From CAYHVH01 sp964360335 (GTDB lineage: Bacteria; Patescibacteriota; Doudnabacteria; UBA920; 2-01-FULL-46-14), in assembly GCA_964360335.1 (NCBI GenBank), contig CAYHVH010000011.1, positions 1 through 25,501 on the forward strand: a stretch of 25,501 nt of DNA. Direction: 5' to 3'. This document shows positions 6,794 to 14,021 of the stretch, piece by piece. The translations under genes were made by a program, and so were the position numbers. How positions within the stretch are numbered: position 1 is the first letter of the stretch; every line of letters begins with the position of its first letter. The notes beneath the pieces were generated by a model that was not told the DNA's origin, made no database searches, and was given only the letters and a program-made list of their open reading frames with translations.

Positions 6794-7638
6794 CCTTCAC
6801 GAGCGGTGAACAAAAAGCCCTGTGGGGCGTGGCAATCCTCGCTGTCGTCCTGGCGGGCGTAGTTTATTTTGCCAATCCCTCTGCGGAACCGGCCAGTCAA
6901 ACTCCCAATCCGTCGCAGAGCCAAAATAACGGCTCCACTGCGGGCTGGTACACTTTCCAAGATGATCAGTTAGGACTCGCTTTTAAATATCCGGAAGCGT
7001 TGGTAAAGGAGCATAACGGTTTTGACCCCTCTAGTGGTAGAGGCGGTTTTCGCCTGAAACGACTTGGAGATGACACGTCCTTGGGTATTAGCATTGATGT
7101 TGTTCCTTACGAGGCACCCGATGATTCATTGACCGTGACCGACTATCTTTTGGAATTTAGTAAAAATCTATACGACCTCGCAATTACGGATGGCTTTTGC
7201 TCTGCGAGGGTTATCGGTGAATACCAGAGGCTAGCCTATCCTGCTTTATATGGTGATCTATATGGTGAAGTTTGCAGAGTGGTAAAGACGGGCAGCAATG
7301 CGATTCTGTACGGGGTCGGCACCGTATCCTCAAACGATGATGTTGGAGGCCCGATATTTATCCCTTATATATTTATCCTTTTTCCTGAAAAAGCAGTTTA
7401 CATAAGCGGGCTGATTGATGAGCAGGGGTTGGAGTCACCGGTCTGGAGGGAGGTTAACGACTTAGTGGTGGAGACCTCTGCCGAGTTGGGATATTTCGAG
7501 TGGGTGGAAAAATACGCCTCCAAGTTTGCCCAATTAGAGTGGGCGCTTGCCCGCTCCGAACTCTCTGCTCCGTCCGAGAGTATCACCAGGGGCATAGAAT
7601 TTTTAAGAGTCGTCGTGTCGACTATAAAGTTTTATTAG
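6790..7638 (+). CDS. Membrane-anchored protein of unknown function, PsbP-like-looking domain
   Basis: A 282-residue protein: cytoplasmic N-terminus, hydrophobic anchor at about 11-28 (WGVAILAVVLAGVVYFA), a Ser/Pro/Asn/Gln-rich linker (about 29-50), then a folded extracytoplasmic domain that begins WYTFQDDQLGLAFKYPEAL. This opening matches the anchored protein at 1163 (LGLSLSYPPGW) and suggests a related fold. Two cysteines (in DGFCSAR and GEVCRVV) could pair outside the cell. The ATG at 6790 overlaps the stop of the 24-codon ORF by 4 bases. The gene lies exactly between the two copies of the 23-base repeat and 5 bases before the transketolase C start, so it is the most likely inserted gene. 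No specific function can be given. Confidence 0.7.
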   Translation: MTFTSGEQKALWGVAILAVVLAGVVYFANPSAEPASQTPNPSQSQNNGSTAGWYTFQDDQLGLAFKYPEALVKEHNGFDPSSGRGGFRLKRLGDDTSLGISIDVVPYEAPDDSLTVTDYLLEFSKNLYDLAITDGFCSARVIGEYQRLAYPALYGDLYGEVCRVVKTGSNAILYGVGTVSSNDDVGGPIFIPYIFILFPEKAVYISGLIDEQGLESPVWREVNDLVVETSAELGYFEWVEKYASKFAQLEWALARSELSAPSESITRGIEFLRVVVSTIKFY

Positions 7639-7643
7639 ACCCT

Positions 7644-8633
7644 GTGCTCAACCCCCAAGCCAAACTCAGCAAAAAGCTTTTCCAGCCCGACATTGAGCAG
7701 GTGCCGGCCAGGGACGGCTATGGCAAAGGTTTGGTTTGGCTCGGGGAAAACAATCCCAACGTCGTCGTCTTGACTGGCGATTTGTCCGAATCCACCCGTT
7801 CGCACTGGTTTGCCGAGAAATTCCCGAAGCGCTTCATCGAGGTCGGCGTTGCGGAGCAGAACATGATGGGCATCGCCGCCGGCCTTGCTCTTTCGGGCAA
7901 AATTCCTTTCGTTTCCTCTTACGCGACCTTTAACCCCGGCCGGAATTGGGATCAGCTGCGGGTTTCGGTTGCCTATTCGCAGGCCAACGTGAAAATCGCC
8001 GGGGCGCATGCCGGCATCTCCGTGGGTCCAGACGGGGCGACGCATCAGGCGCTCGAGGACATCGCGATTACCCGGGTCATCCCCGATTTGGTCGTCATCG
8101 TGCCTTGCGATTTTGAGGAAACCAAGAAAGCGACCATTGCTGCAGCCCAAGAAATCAAAGGGCCGGTGTACTTGCGCTTCGGCCGCGAAAAAACTCCGGT
8201 CATGACCACCCCGGAAACGCCGTTCAAAGTCGGCCGGGCCGAGGTTTTGAGAGAGGGCAAGGACGTTGCCATCATCGGTAGTGGTTTTGTCGTGTACAAT
8301 GCGCTTTTAGCGGCCGAGGAGCTTCATAAAGAGGGGATTGAGTGCCTGGTCGTCAACAACCACACGATTAAACCAATCGACCGCAAGACGCTTACGGCCG
8401 CAGCGAAAAAGTGCGGGGCGGTGGTGACGGTCGAGGAACATCAAATAAATGGGGGAGCGGGAAGTGCGGTGATAGAAGTTTTGGCCGAAGAATATCCGGT
8501 GCCGGTGGAACGGGTCGGCATGCCCGACTCTTTTGGCGAATCCGGGCAACCAGCCGAGCTTATTCAGAAATACGGTATGGACAAGGACGCGATTGTGAAA
8601 GCTGTGAGGAAAGTTTTGAAGAGGAAGAAGTAA
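7644..8633 (+). CDS. Transketolase, C-terminal (pyrimidine-binding and C-domain) subunit
   Basis: This gene supplies the pyrimidine-binding and C-terminal domains that pair with the 4635-5504 product. GYGKGLVWLGENNPNVVVLT and GDLSES begin the domain. RFIEVGVAEQNMMGIAAGLA holds the conserved Glu that activates thiamine diphosphate. Further blocks are PFVSSYATF, AGISVGPDGATHQALEDIAI and GPVYLRFGRE, then the C-terminal domain. GTG at 7644 is chosen as start (MLNPQAKLSKKLFQ, 329 residues): it gives the family's usual length and its N-terminus is echoed by the duplicate at 6719. The open frame extends back to 7500, but that part overlaps the upstream gene in another frame and shows no homology. 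No good Shine-Dalgarno is visible. A hairpin follows the stop at once. Confidence 0.93.
   Translation: MLNPQAKLSKKLFQPDIEQVPARDGYGKGLVWLGENNPNVVVLTGDLSESTRSHWFAEKFPKRFIEVGVAEQNMMGIAAGLALSGKIPFVSSYATFNPGRNWDQLRVSVAYSQANVKIAGAHAGISVGPDGATHQALEDIAITRVIPDLVVIVPCDFEETKKATIAAAQEIKGPVYLRFGREKTPVMTTPETPFKVGRAEVLREGKDVAIIGSGFVVYNALLAAEELHKEGIECLVVNNHTIKPIDRKTLTAAAKKCGAVVTVEEHQINGGAGSAVIEVLAEEYPVPVERVGMPDSFGESGQPAELIQKYGMDKDAIVKAVRKVLKRKK
7657..7679 (+). repeat. 23-base exact direct repeat, copy 2
   Basis: Identical to 6735-6757. It covers codons 5-12 of the transketolase C gene, so this copy is the functional one and the upstream copy is the duplicate or remnant. Confidence 0.9.
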
Positions 8634-8634
8634 A

Positions 8635-8665
8635 TCTTTCCTCCCCAGGCGGTGGGGAGGAAAGA
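8635..8665 (+). terminator. Strong hairpin directly after the transketolase C stop
   Basis: A 13-base perfect stem (8635-8647 with 8653-8665; core ctttcctcccca / tggggaggaaag) and a 5-base loop ggcgg begin 2 bases after the stop codon. No T-run follows on the plus strand (aaggagagg instead), so it is not a standard intrinsic terminator. It may stabilise the mRNA end or belong to the nuclease cassette that follows. Confidence 0.6.
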
Positions 8666-8668
8666 AAG

Positions 8669-8677
8669 GAGAGGTCG
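8669..8677 (+). repeat. Left 9-base inverted repeat of the DUF559 cassette
   Basis: gagaggtcg here pairs with cgacctctc at 9028-9036. Together they bracket the nuclease-like gene closely (right copy 3 bases after its stop). Confidence 0.5.
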
Positions 8678-8719
8678 TAACATCTGATAAAAAGGAACCT
8701 ATCAGCTTTCACCAAAGCA

Positions 8720-9025
8720 TTGCGAATCAGTACTACTCCTTGGGAGGGAAAACTTTGGAGCCATCTTCGCGGAAAGCGGCTCAATGGCTTAAAATTCAAG
8801 CGGCAAGTACCTATGGGCAAATATATTGTGGACTTTTGTTGCCAAGAGAAGAAACTAATAATTGAGTTAGACGGTGGGCATCATTCTGAACTTACCATTT
8901 CGCAAGCAGATCAGGAGAAAGAGTCTTATCTAGTATCAAACGGCTATAAAGTTCTAAGATTTTGGAATAACGAAGTTGGTAGGAACCTGGAAGGAGTTTT
9001 GGAAACGATAAAACGAAATATTTAA
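8720..9025 (+). CDS. DUF559 domain protein (VSR/restriction endonuclease-like fold)
   Basis: DUF559 proteins have a small endonuclease-like fold related to very-short-patch repair enzymes; their role is unproven. The visible blocks are STTPWEGKLWSHLRGKRLNG, LKFKRQVPMGKYIVDFCC, KKLIIELDGGHHSE and the C-terminal GYKVLRFWNNEV. The acidic and lysine residues of the nuclease core (YIVDF, IIELDGG) are present. With the TTG at 8720 the protein has 101 residues. The same frame stays open upstream to 8681 and encodes LIKRNLSAFTKALR, which also looks like the family N-terminus (usually about 115-125 residues). It contains no ATG, GTG or TTG, so either CTG at 8684 is used or the original start is lost. 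The gene is A+T-rich and flanked by inverted repeats, which suggests a mobile or passenger cassette. Confidence 0.82.
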   Translation: MRISTTPWEGKLWSHLRGKRLNGLKFKRQVPMGKYIVDFCCQEKKLIIELDGGHHSELTISQADQEKESYLVSNGYKVLRFWNNEVGRNLEGVLETIKRNI

Positions 9026-9027
9026 GG

Positions 9028-9036
9028 CGACCTCTC
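9028..9036 (+). repeat. Right 9-base inverted repeat of the DUF559 cassette
   Basis: cgacctctc, the reverse complement of 8669-8677, located 2 bases after the DUF559 stop codon. Confidence 0.5.
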
Positions 9037-9042
9037 TTCCAG

Positions 9043-9067
9043 CTTCTCTCCATCTCCTGGAGAGAAG
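9043..9067 (+). terminator. Hairpin downstream of DUF559 gene, possible terminator
   Basis: A perfect 9-base stem cttctctcc / ggagagaag (9043-9051 and 9059-9067) with a 7-base loop. It is followed by ggtagtctttt, which has a short T-run about 8 bases on. It separates the nuclease gene from the promoter of the kinase gene, a logical position for termination. Confidence 0.5.
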
Positions 9068-9076
9068 GGTAGTCTT

Positions 9077-9106
9077 TTGGCGGCGGAAGCCGCTTTGTGT
9101 TATAAT
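9077..9106 (+). promoter_or_regulatory. Predicted sigma70-type promoter for the PfkB/GAPDH/PGK/iPGM genes
   Basis: A perfect TATAAT at 9101-9106 is preceded by TGT, giving an extended -10 (TGnTATAAT). A plausible -35, ttggcg (9077-9082, 4 of 6 to TTGACA), sits 18 bases upstream. The -10 is 26 bases before the ATG at 9133. The same extended -10 form occurs upstream of murA. Confidence 0.7.
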
Positions 9107-9132
9107 AGCGACGGTTTAACCGGGGACATTTT

Positions 9133-10128
9133 ATGAAACAAAAGTACGATTTAATTGCGATAGGGGATACGACCATTGACGCGTTCATCAAGCTTACGGA
9201 AGCGTCAGTGCATTGTCGGTTGGGACATAAGTATTGTGAACTCTGTCTGTCTTTTGCCGACAAAGTCCCTTACGAGTCCTTGACCGTGGTGCCCGCGGTG
9301 GGAAATTCGTCAAATTTAGCTGTAGGAGCAGCCCGCTTGGGACTTAAAACTGCGATTCTGACGGCGATTGGTGCGGATTACTACGGACGGCAGATTTTAG
9401 AAGCGTATCGCAGGGAAAAGGTCGGCCGAGAGTTTGTCAAAATCAACAAGGGTTTGCCAACCAATTACCATTTTGTCCTGAATTACGAAGCCGAACGTAC
9501 AATTCTTATCAAACATCAGGAATACCGCTATTACGAGCCGGCGCGCTTAGCCAAGGCTCCATGGATTTACTTTTCTTCCATGGGAGAGCATGCCCTTGGT
9601 TTTCATCATCAATTGGCCAAATATTTGCGCGCGCACCGGGACACCAAGGTCGGATTCAACCCCGGCACCTTTCAGCTTAAACTGGGAACCGCAAAATTAG
9701 GAGAGATCTATCGCCGGACGACCGTTATGTTTGTCAACCGCGAAGAGGCCCAGCGGATTCTCAAAACCAGAAGTTCGGATATCAAAACGCTTTTTAGAGG
9801 TTTGCACCGGCTCGGTCCAAAAATTATAGCCATTACGGACGGTCCGAAAGGGGCTTACGCTTCGGACGAAAAACAGTATTATTTCATGCCCAAATATCCC
9901 GATCCCAAGCCACCGCTCGAACGAACCGGCGCAGGCGATGCTTTTTCGACCGGTTTTTTATCGGCCCTTGTTTACGGCAGGCCTTTAACCGAAGCCCTGC
10001 GCTGGGCGCCGGTCAATTCCATGGCGGTCGTTCAGGAAATCGGGGCGCAGAAGGGATTGTTGACTAAGCCGCAGCTTCTAAGTTTGTTGCGGAAAGCGCC
10101 GAAGAGTTATAAACCCAAGAAAATATAG
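9133..10128 (+). CDS. PfkB-family carbohydrate kinase with an N-terminal Cys/His cluster
   Basis: A 331-residue ribokinase/PfkB-fold sugar kinase. The family signature near the end, ERTGAGDAFSTGFLSAL, carries the catalytic Asp and the anion hole. LIAIGDTTIDAFIKL and VGNSSNLAVGAARLGL form the N-terminal substrate-binding core, and GADYYGRQIL follows. Between the first strand and the core lies an unusual segment, VHCRLGHKYCELC, with H27, C28, H32, C35 and C38, which could hold a metal. The phosphorylated sugar cannot be read from the sequence; candidates include fructose 6-phosphate and other sugars or nucleosides. As the first gene after a good promoter, 38 bases before GAPDH, it may supply the kinase step of the sugar pathway in this cluster, but that is inference. 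Confidence 0.88.
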   Translation: MKQKYDLIAIGDTTIDAFIKLTEASVHCRLGHKYCELCLSFADKVPYESLTVVPAVGNSSNLAVGAARLGLKTAILTAIGADYYGRQILEAYRREKVGREFVKINKGLPTNYHFVLNYEAERTILIKHQEYRYYEPARLAKAPWIYFSSMGEHALGFHHQLAKYLRAHRDTKVGFNPGTFQLKLGTAKLGEIYRRTTVMFVNREEAQRILKTRSSDIKTLFRGLHRLGPKIIAITDGPKGAYASDEKQYYFMPKYPDPKPPLERTGAGDAFSTGFLSALVYGRPLTEALRWAPVNSMAVVQEIGAQKGLLTKPQLLSLLRKAPKSYKPKKI

Positions 10129-10166
10129 AATAATGAATTTTGAATTAAGAATTAAGGTTTAAACTT

Positions 10167-11168
10167 ATGGCAAAAATACGAGTGGCAATCAACGGCTTTG
10201 GTAGAATTGGCCGGTCGGCTTTCAAAATCGCTTTTGAGAAGAAGAACCTCGAGATCGCGGCGATTAACGATCTGACTGATTCCCGAACCCTGGCGCATCT
10301 TTTGAAATACGATACCGCCTACGGCACATACGAGCGCTCGGTTTCTTGGGACGACGGTTTTCTGGTGGTGGACAAGAAAAAAATTCCCGTGCTGGCCGAA
10401 AGGGACCCGAGGCGTCTGCCCTGGCGGGATATGAAAATTGACGCGGTTCTGGAGTGTACCGGCGCTTTCGTCAAGGACGGTGCGGCCAAAATGCACTTGC
10501 AAGCCGGGGCGCGGCGGGTGATTATTTCGGCGCCGACCAAAGGGACCGGCGGCATCCCAACTTACCTTTTAGGGGTGAACGCGGATAAATATCGGAAGGA
10601 TGAGGTTATTTCCAATGCCTCTTGCACCACCAACAGCATCGGGCCCGTGGCGGTAGTCATCCAGAAAAACTTTGGCATCAAAAAGGCGATGATGACCACT
10701 ATTCACAGTTATACCCATGATCAGAACATCCAGGATGGGCCGCACCGGGATTTGCGGCGGGCCCGCGCGGCCGCTCAAAATATCGTGCCCACCACCACGG
10801 GGGCGGCTGATTCCGTAATAGCCGCGATTCCCGAACTCGAGGACAAATTTGACGGCTTGGCGGTTCGGGTTCCGACCATCACCGGCTCGCTCACGGATTT
10901 TACTTTTCTAGTCGATCGGCCGGTCAGTGTCGAGGAGGTCAACGGGGCTTTTCGGGAGGCCGTCCAGCAGCCGGCCTACCGAGGGATTTTGGCGGTAACC
11001 GAAGATCCGGTAGTATCTTCGGATATTATCGGCAGTCCTTATTCTGCGATCGTGGATTTGGCCTTGACGCGCGTAGTTGATGGGGACTTGGTGAAAGTTA
11101 TGGCTTGGTACGACAATGAATGGGGCTATGCCAATCGCTTGGTGGAGCAGATTAAGATTGTCTGTTAA
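10167..11168 (+). CDS. gap: Glyceraldehyde-3-phosphate dehydrogenase, type I
   Basis: At 333 residues this is a full-length phosphorylating GAPDH, which oxidises glyceraldehyde 3-phosphate to 1,3-bisphosphoglycerate with NAD(P)+. It shows the Rossmann start VAINGFGRIGRSAF, the active-site SNASCTTNS with C153, the catalytic His region TTIHSYTHDQNIQDG, RRARAAAQNIVPTTTGAA, and the C-terminal WYDNEWGYANRLV. The Asp after the second strand (AAINDLTD) is usual in NAD-preferring forms. Spacing to pgk is 11 bases. The spacer upstream (10129-10166) is A+T-rich with repeated 'gaatta' units and no clear Shine-Dalgarno; the ATG at 10167 is fixed by the conserved N-terminus. Confidence 0.97.
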   Translation: MAKIRVAINGFGRIGRSAFKIAFEKKNLEIAAINDLTDSRTLAHLLKYDTAYGTYERSVSWDDGFLVVDKKKIPVLAERDPRRLPWRDMKIDAVLECTGAFVKDGAAKMHLQAGARRVIISAPTKGTGGIPTYLLGVNADKYRKDEVISNASCTTNSIGPVAVVIQKNFGIKKAMMTTIHSYTHDQNIQDGPHRDLRRARAAAQNIVPTTTGAADSVIAAIPELEDKFDGLAVRVPTITGSLTDFTFLVDRPVSVEEVNGAFREAVQQPAYRGILAVTEDPVVSSDIIGSPYSAIVDLALTRVVDGDLVKVMAWYDNEWGYANRLVEQIKIVC

Positions 11169-11179
11169 ATTGTTTCCTC

Positions 11180-12415
11180 ATGGCTCTCAAAAGCGTCAAG
11201 GAACTGAAGGTTACCGGAAAAGCCGTTCTGGTGCGAACCGGTTTTGACGTTTCCGTGATAGCTGGTCGGGTAGTGGACGATTTTCGGTTGCGCGCCGCTC
11301 TGCCGACGTTCCAGCATTTGGTCCGCCAAAAGGCGAAGCTCGTAATTGTTTCCCATCGCGGTCGGCCGGCTGGTTGGGACGAGGCCTTCAGTTTGGAGCC
11401 GGTAGCCCGGGCCTTGGCGGAGGTCTGGGAGAGAAAGTTGGTGGTCGTCCCGGAAGCGTCCCGGAAGCTTCCGGAATACGCCATTCCCCACCTCTATTTT
11501 GTGAGGCAGAATTTGGAAGAACAAAATTTGGCCGAACTGCTGACCGGGATGCGCGACGGGGACGCCGCTCTCCTCGAGAATCTGCGTTTTTATCCGGGAG
11601 AGACCAAAAACGATCCGGGTTTTGTCAAAAAACTTGCCAGCCTGGGAGAAGCCTACGTGAACGAGGCGTTCTCTGTCAGCCACCGCGCTCACGCGTCCAT
11701 AACCGGGGTAGCCGGGTTTTTGCCCGCCGCCGCCGGCTTGGGTTTGGAGCAGGAGGTTTTGGCATTGCGACGGGTGACTGTTCACCCCAAAAAACCGATG
11801 GTGGTGATGATGGGCGGGGTGAAACTTTCGGACAAGGCCGAAGCTTTGGAGAATCTGGCCAAAACCGCCGATTTCCTTTTGCTGGGCGGGGGGTTGGCAA
11901 ACCTCTTCCTCAAAGTGCGGGGATTTGAAATTGGCAAATCAGTTTTTGAGGAGGGGGGAGGGGAGGAACAACTCGCGAAGCAGTTGTGGCGGGACCATCG
12001 GGACAAAATCAGACTGCCGCTGGATGTGGTGGTCAGTACGCGCCGCGACGGCAGTCCGGAATGCGTCAAAGCGGAAAAGGTCCGCCCCAACCAGATCATT
12101 TTGGATATTGGTCCGGAGACCATCCGGTCTTACAGCGAATTTCTGAAAAAAGCCAAGACTCTAATTTGGGGCGGCCCGATGGGTTATTTTGAAAACAAGG
12201 CTTTTTCCCACGGGACCTTTGCGCTCGCTTGGCTTCTGGCCTCCCGGAGCGCCAAACCGTCGGTGTTCGGAGTGGCGGGTGGCGGGCAGACTTTGGAGGT
12301 TATTCAGCGTTTGCATTTGGCAAAAGACATTGACTGCGTTTCGACCGGCGGGGGAGCGATGTTGGAGATGCTAGCGGGTAAAACTTTGCCCGGCCTGGCC
12401 GTACTGGAAAAATGA
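11180..12415 (+). CDS. pgk: Phosphoglycerate kinase, divergent
   Basis: A 411-residue PGK, which makes ATP and 3-phosphoglycerate from 1,3-bisphosphoglycerate. Normal blocks are DDFRLRAALPT, SHRGRP, LLENLRFYPGE, YVNEAFSVSHRAHAS, GGVKLSDK, GGPMGYFEN and STGGGAMLEML. The basic patch (Arg and His of these motifs) is kept. Odd features: the signature RVDFNVP reads RTGFDVS, so the substrate-contacting Asp and Asn are G21 and D23. The Asp of the GGGD motif near the nucleotide is Gln (Q370, GGGQTLEVI). The usual W-N-GPMG is W-G-GPMG. The protein is nonetheless full length and lies between GAPDH and iPGM, with a 4-base overlap to the latter, so it should be the working PGK or a specialised form of it. 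Confidence 0.93.
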   Translation: MALKSVKELKVTGKAVLVRTGFDVSVIAGRVVDDFRLRAALPTFQHLVRQKAKLVIVSHRGRPAGWDEAFSLEPVARALAEVWERKLVVVPEASRKLPEYAIPHLYFVRQNLEEQNLAELLTGMRDGDAALLENLRFYPGETKNDPGFVKKLASLGEAYVNEAFSVSHRAHASITGVAGFLPAAAGLGLEQEVLALRRVTVHPKKPMVVMMGGVKLSDKAEALENLAKTADFLLLGGGLANLFLKVRGFEIGKSVFEEGGGEEQLAKQLWRDHRDKIRLPLDVVVSTRRDGSPECVKAEKVRPNQIILDIGPETIRSYSEFLKKAKTLIWGGPMGYFENKAFSHGTFALAWLLASRSAKPSVFGVAGGGQTLEVIQRLHLAKDIDCVSTGGGAMLEMLAGKTLPGLAVLEK

Positions 12416-14013
12416 AAATTTTCAAGCAGTTAGTTTTAATCGTGCTCGATGGTTTGGGAGTCGCCTCGTCCTCGGAGGGCAATCCGATTATTGCCGCTGA
12501 CCCGCGGAATTTAAATTATCTGATTAATCATTTCCCTGCTATCACCCTTCAAGCCTCTGGTCCGTCGGTTGGATTGCCCTGGGGCGAGCGGGGAAATTCC
12601 GAAGTCGGACACTTAAATCTCGGCGCGGGCCGGATTGTGAGACAGGATTTGCCTCGGATTTCGCAAGCCATCGGAAGCGGCGAGTTTTTTAAAAACCCAG
12701 CGTTTTTGGCAGGACTGCAGCATGTCAAAAAAAACGATTCCAAACTGCATTTAATAGGGTTATTAAGTCCCGGAGGAATTCACAGCGCCGAGGAACATTT
12801 GTACGCCCTTCTGGCTTTGGCCGCCCAGCAAGGGGTCCCTCGGGTTTTTGTTCATATCTTTACGGACGGACGGGATACGCCGCCGAAACAAGCCCTCATG
12901 AGTTTGGACCGGTTGTTCCGAAAATTTTTAGAAACGGGCGTAGGGAAGATTGCGAGCCTCACAGGGAGGTTTTATGCCATGGACCGCGGGCGGCACTGGG
13001 AGGTGACGGAGCAGACCTACCGGGCTCTGGTTTTGGGCGAGGGGAAACAGGCCGTGGCGGCGCGGTCGGCGATTCAGGACTATTACCAACAGCAGATTTA
13101 CGATGAAGTCATACCGCCGACCGTGATCGTGGAAAATGGGCAGCCGCTCGCTCGGATAGAAGCCGGGGACGCGGTGTTCTTTTTCAATTTTCGCCCGGAT
13201 CGCTTAGTGCAGTTGGTGGAGTCTCTGGTCAGTCCGGAGTTTGACGAATTTTCTCAAAAATATCCCCGCCTCTCGAATCTCTATTGCTTGACGATGACGG
13301 AGTACGGAAAGAATTTGGGCACGGCGGTAGCCTTTCCTCCCCAAGAGCACAAGAATTGTTTGACTGAGGTGTTAAGTTCTCACCGCCTCTCCCAGTTTCA
13401 CATTGCCGAATCGGAAAAGTCCGCGCACGTGACTTCTTTCTTCAACGGGAGTCGGCAGGAGCCGTGGCCTCATGAGGAGCGGGAAATTATCTCCTCGCCG
13501 GCCGCTTACCAGAAAGGCTACCAGGATGTGCCAGAAATGAGTTTGGATGAGATCGGGCGCAGGATTGTGGAAAAGCTCAAGGCCGGAACAAACTTTATCC
13601 TGGCCAACTTTGCCAATCCCGACATGGTGGGGCATACGGGCAACCGGGAAGCTAGCATCCTGGCGATTCGGGCTGTCGATCGCAATCTTGGTTTGATATT
13701 TGAGGAAGCGCTGCCTTTGGATGCTTGTGTGGTAATAACTGCGGATCATGGTAATATCGAAGAACTCATAAATATTCATAGCGGGATGCCCGAGACCGAA
13801 CATTCCCTCAATCCGGTCCCTTTGATTATTGCCGGACGCGGTCTGGAAAGGAATGTGATTGGGACCAAAGGTTATTTGGAGCTTCCGCCCCTGGTGCCCG
13901 AAGGCTTACTTTCCGACGTTTCTCCCACAATCTTGGAATTAATGGGCGTGCCTAAACCGCCGGAGATGACGGCAATATCTTTACTCCCCCTGCTGGCGTC
14001 TAATAATAAGTAA
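12412..14013 (+). CDS. gpmI: 2,3-bisphosphoglycerate-independent phosphoglycerate mutase
   Basis: A 533-residue iPGM of the alkaline phosphatase superfamily that interconverts 3- and 2-phosphoglycerate with two metal ions (usually Mn) and a phosphoserine intermediate. VLDGLG carries the first metal-binding Asp, and GNSEVGHLNLGAGR contains the catalytic serine S63. SPGGIHSAEEH, FTDGRDTPP, GRFYAMDR and FNFRPDR are the substrate-binding blocks. NPDMVGHTG, ADHGNIEEL and EHSLNPVPLI complete the metal site. The length is slightly above the usual 510-515. The start overlaps the pgk stop by 4 bases (ATGA at 12412-12415), so translation is probably coupled. It is the last gene of the glycolytic run; a 108-base spacer with an inverted repeat follows. 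Confidence 0.97.
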   Translation: MKIFKQLVLIVLDGLGVASSSEGNPIIAADPRNLNYLINHFPAITLQASGPSVGLPWGERGNSEVGHLNLGAGRIVRQDLPRISQAIGSGEFFKNPAFLAGLQHVKKNDSKLHLIGLLSPGGIHSAEEHLYALLALAAQQGVPRVFVHIFTDGRDTPPKQALMSLDRLFRKFLETGVGKIASLTGRFYAMDRGRHWEVTEQTYRALVLGEGKQAVAARSAIQDYYQQQIYDEVIPPTVIVENGQPLARIEAGDAVFFFNFRPDRLVQLVESLVSPEFDEFSQKYPRLSNLYCLTMTEYGKNLGTAVAFPPQEHKNCLTEVLSSHRLSQFHIAESEKSAHVTSFFNGSRQEPWPHEEREIISSPAAYQKGYQDVPEMSLDEIGRRIVEKLKAGTNFILANFANPDMVGHTGNREASILAIRAVDRNLGLIFEEALPLDACVVITADHGNIEELINIHSGMPETEHSLNPVPLIIAGRGLERNVIGTKGYLELPPLVPEGLLSDVSPTILELMGVPKPPEMTAISLLPLLASNNK

Positions 14014-14021
14014 TCAAGCTA

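Noticed and set aside
7500..7643. Extension of the transketolase C frame back to 7500.
   Set aside because: These codons overlap the upstream anchored-protein gene in another frame, show no transketolase similarity, and the duplicate at 6719 marks the true N-terminus near 7644.
4635..8633. The two transketolase parts as one gene broken by an insertion.
   Set aside because: Each half has its own start and stop and full domain boundaries. Two-gene transketolases are a normal arrangement; only the 5' end of the second half shows signs of disturbance.
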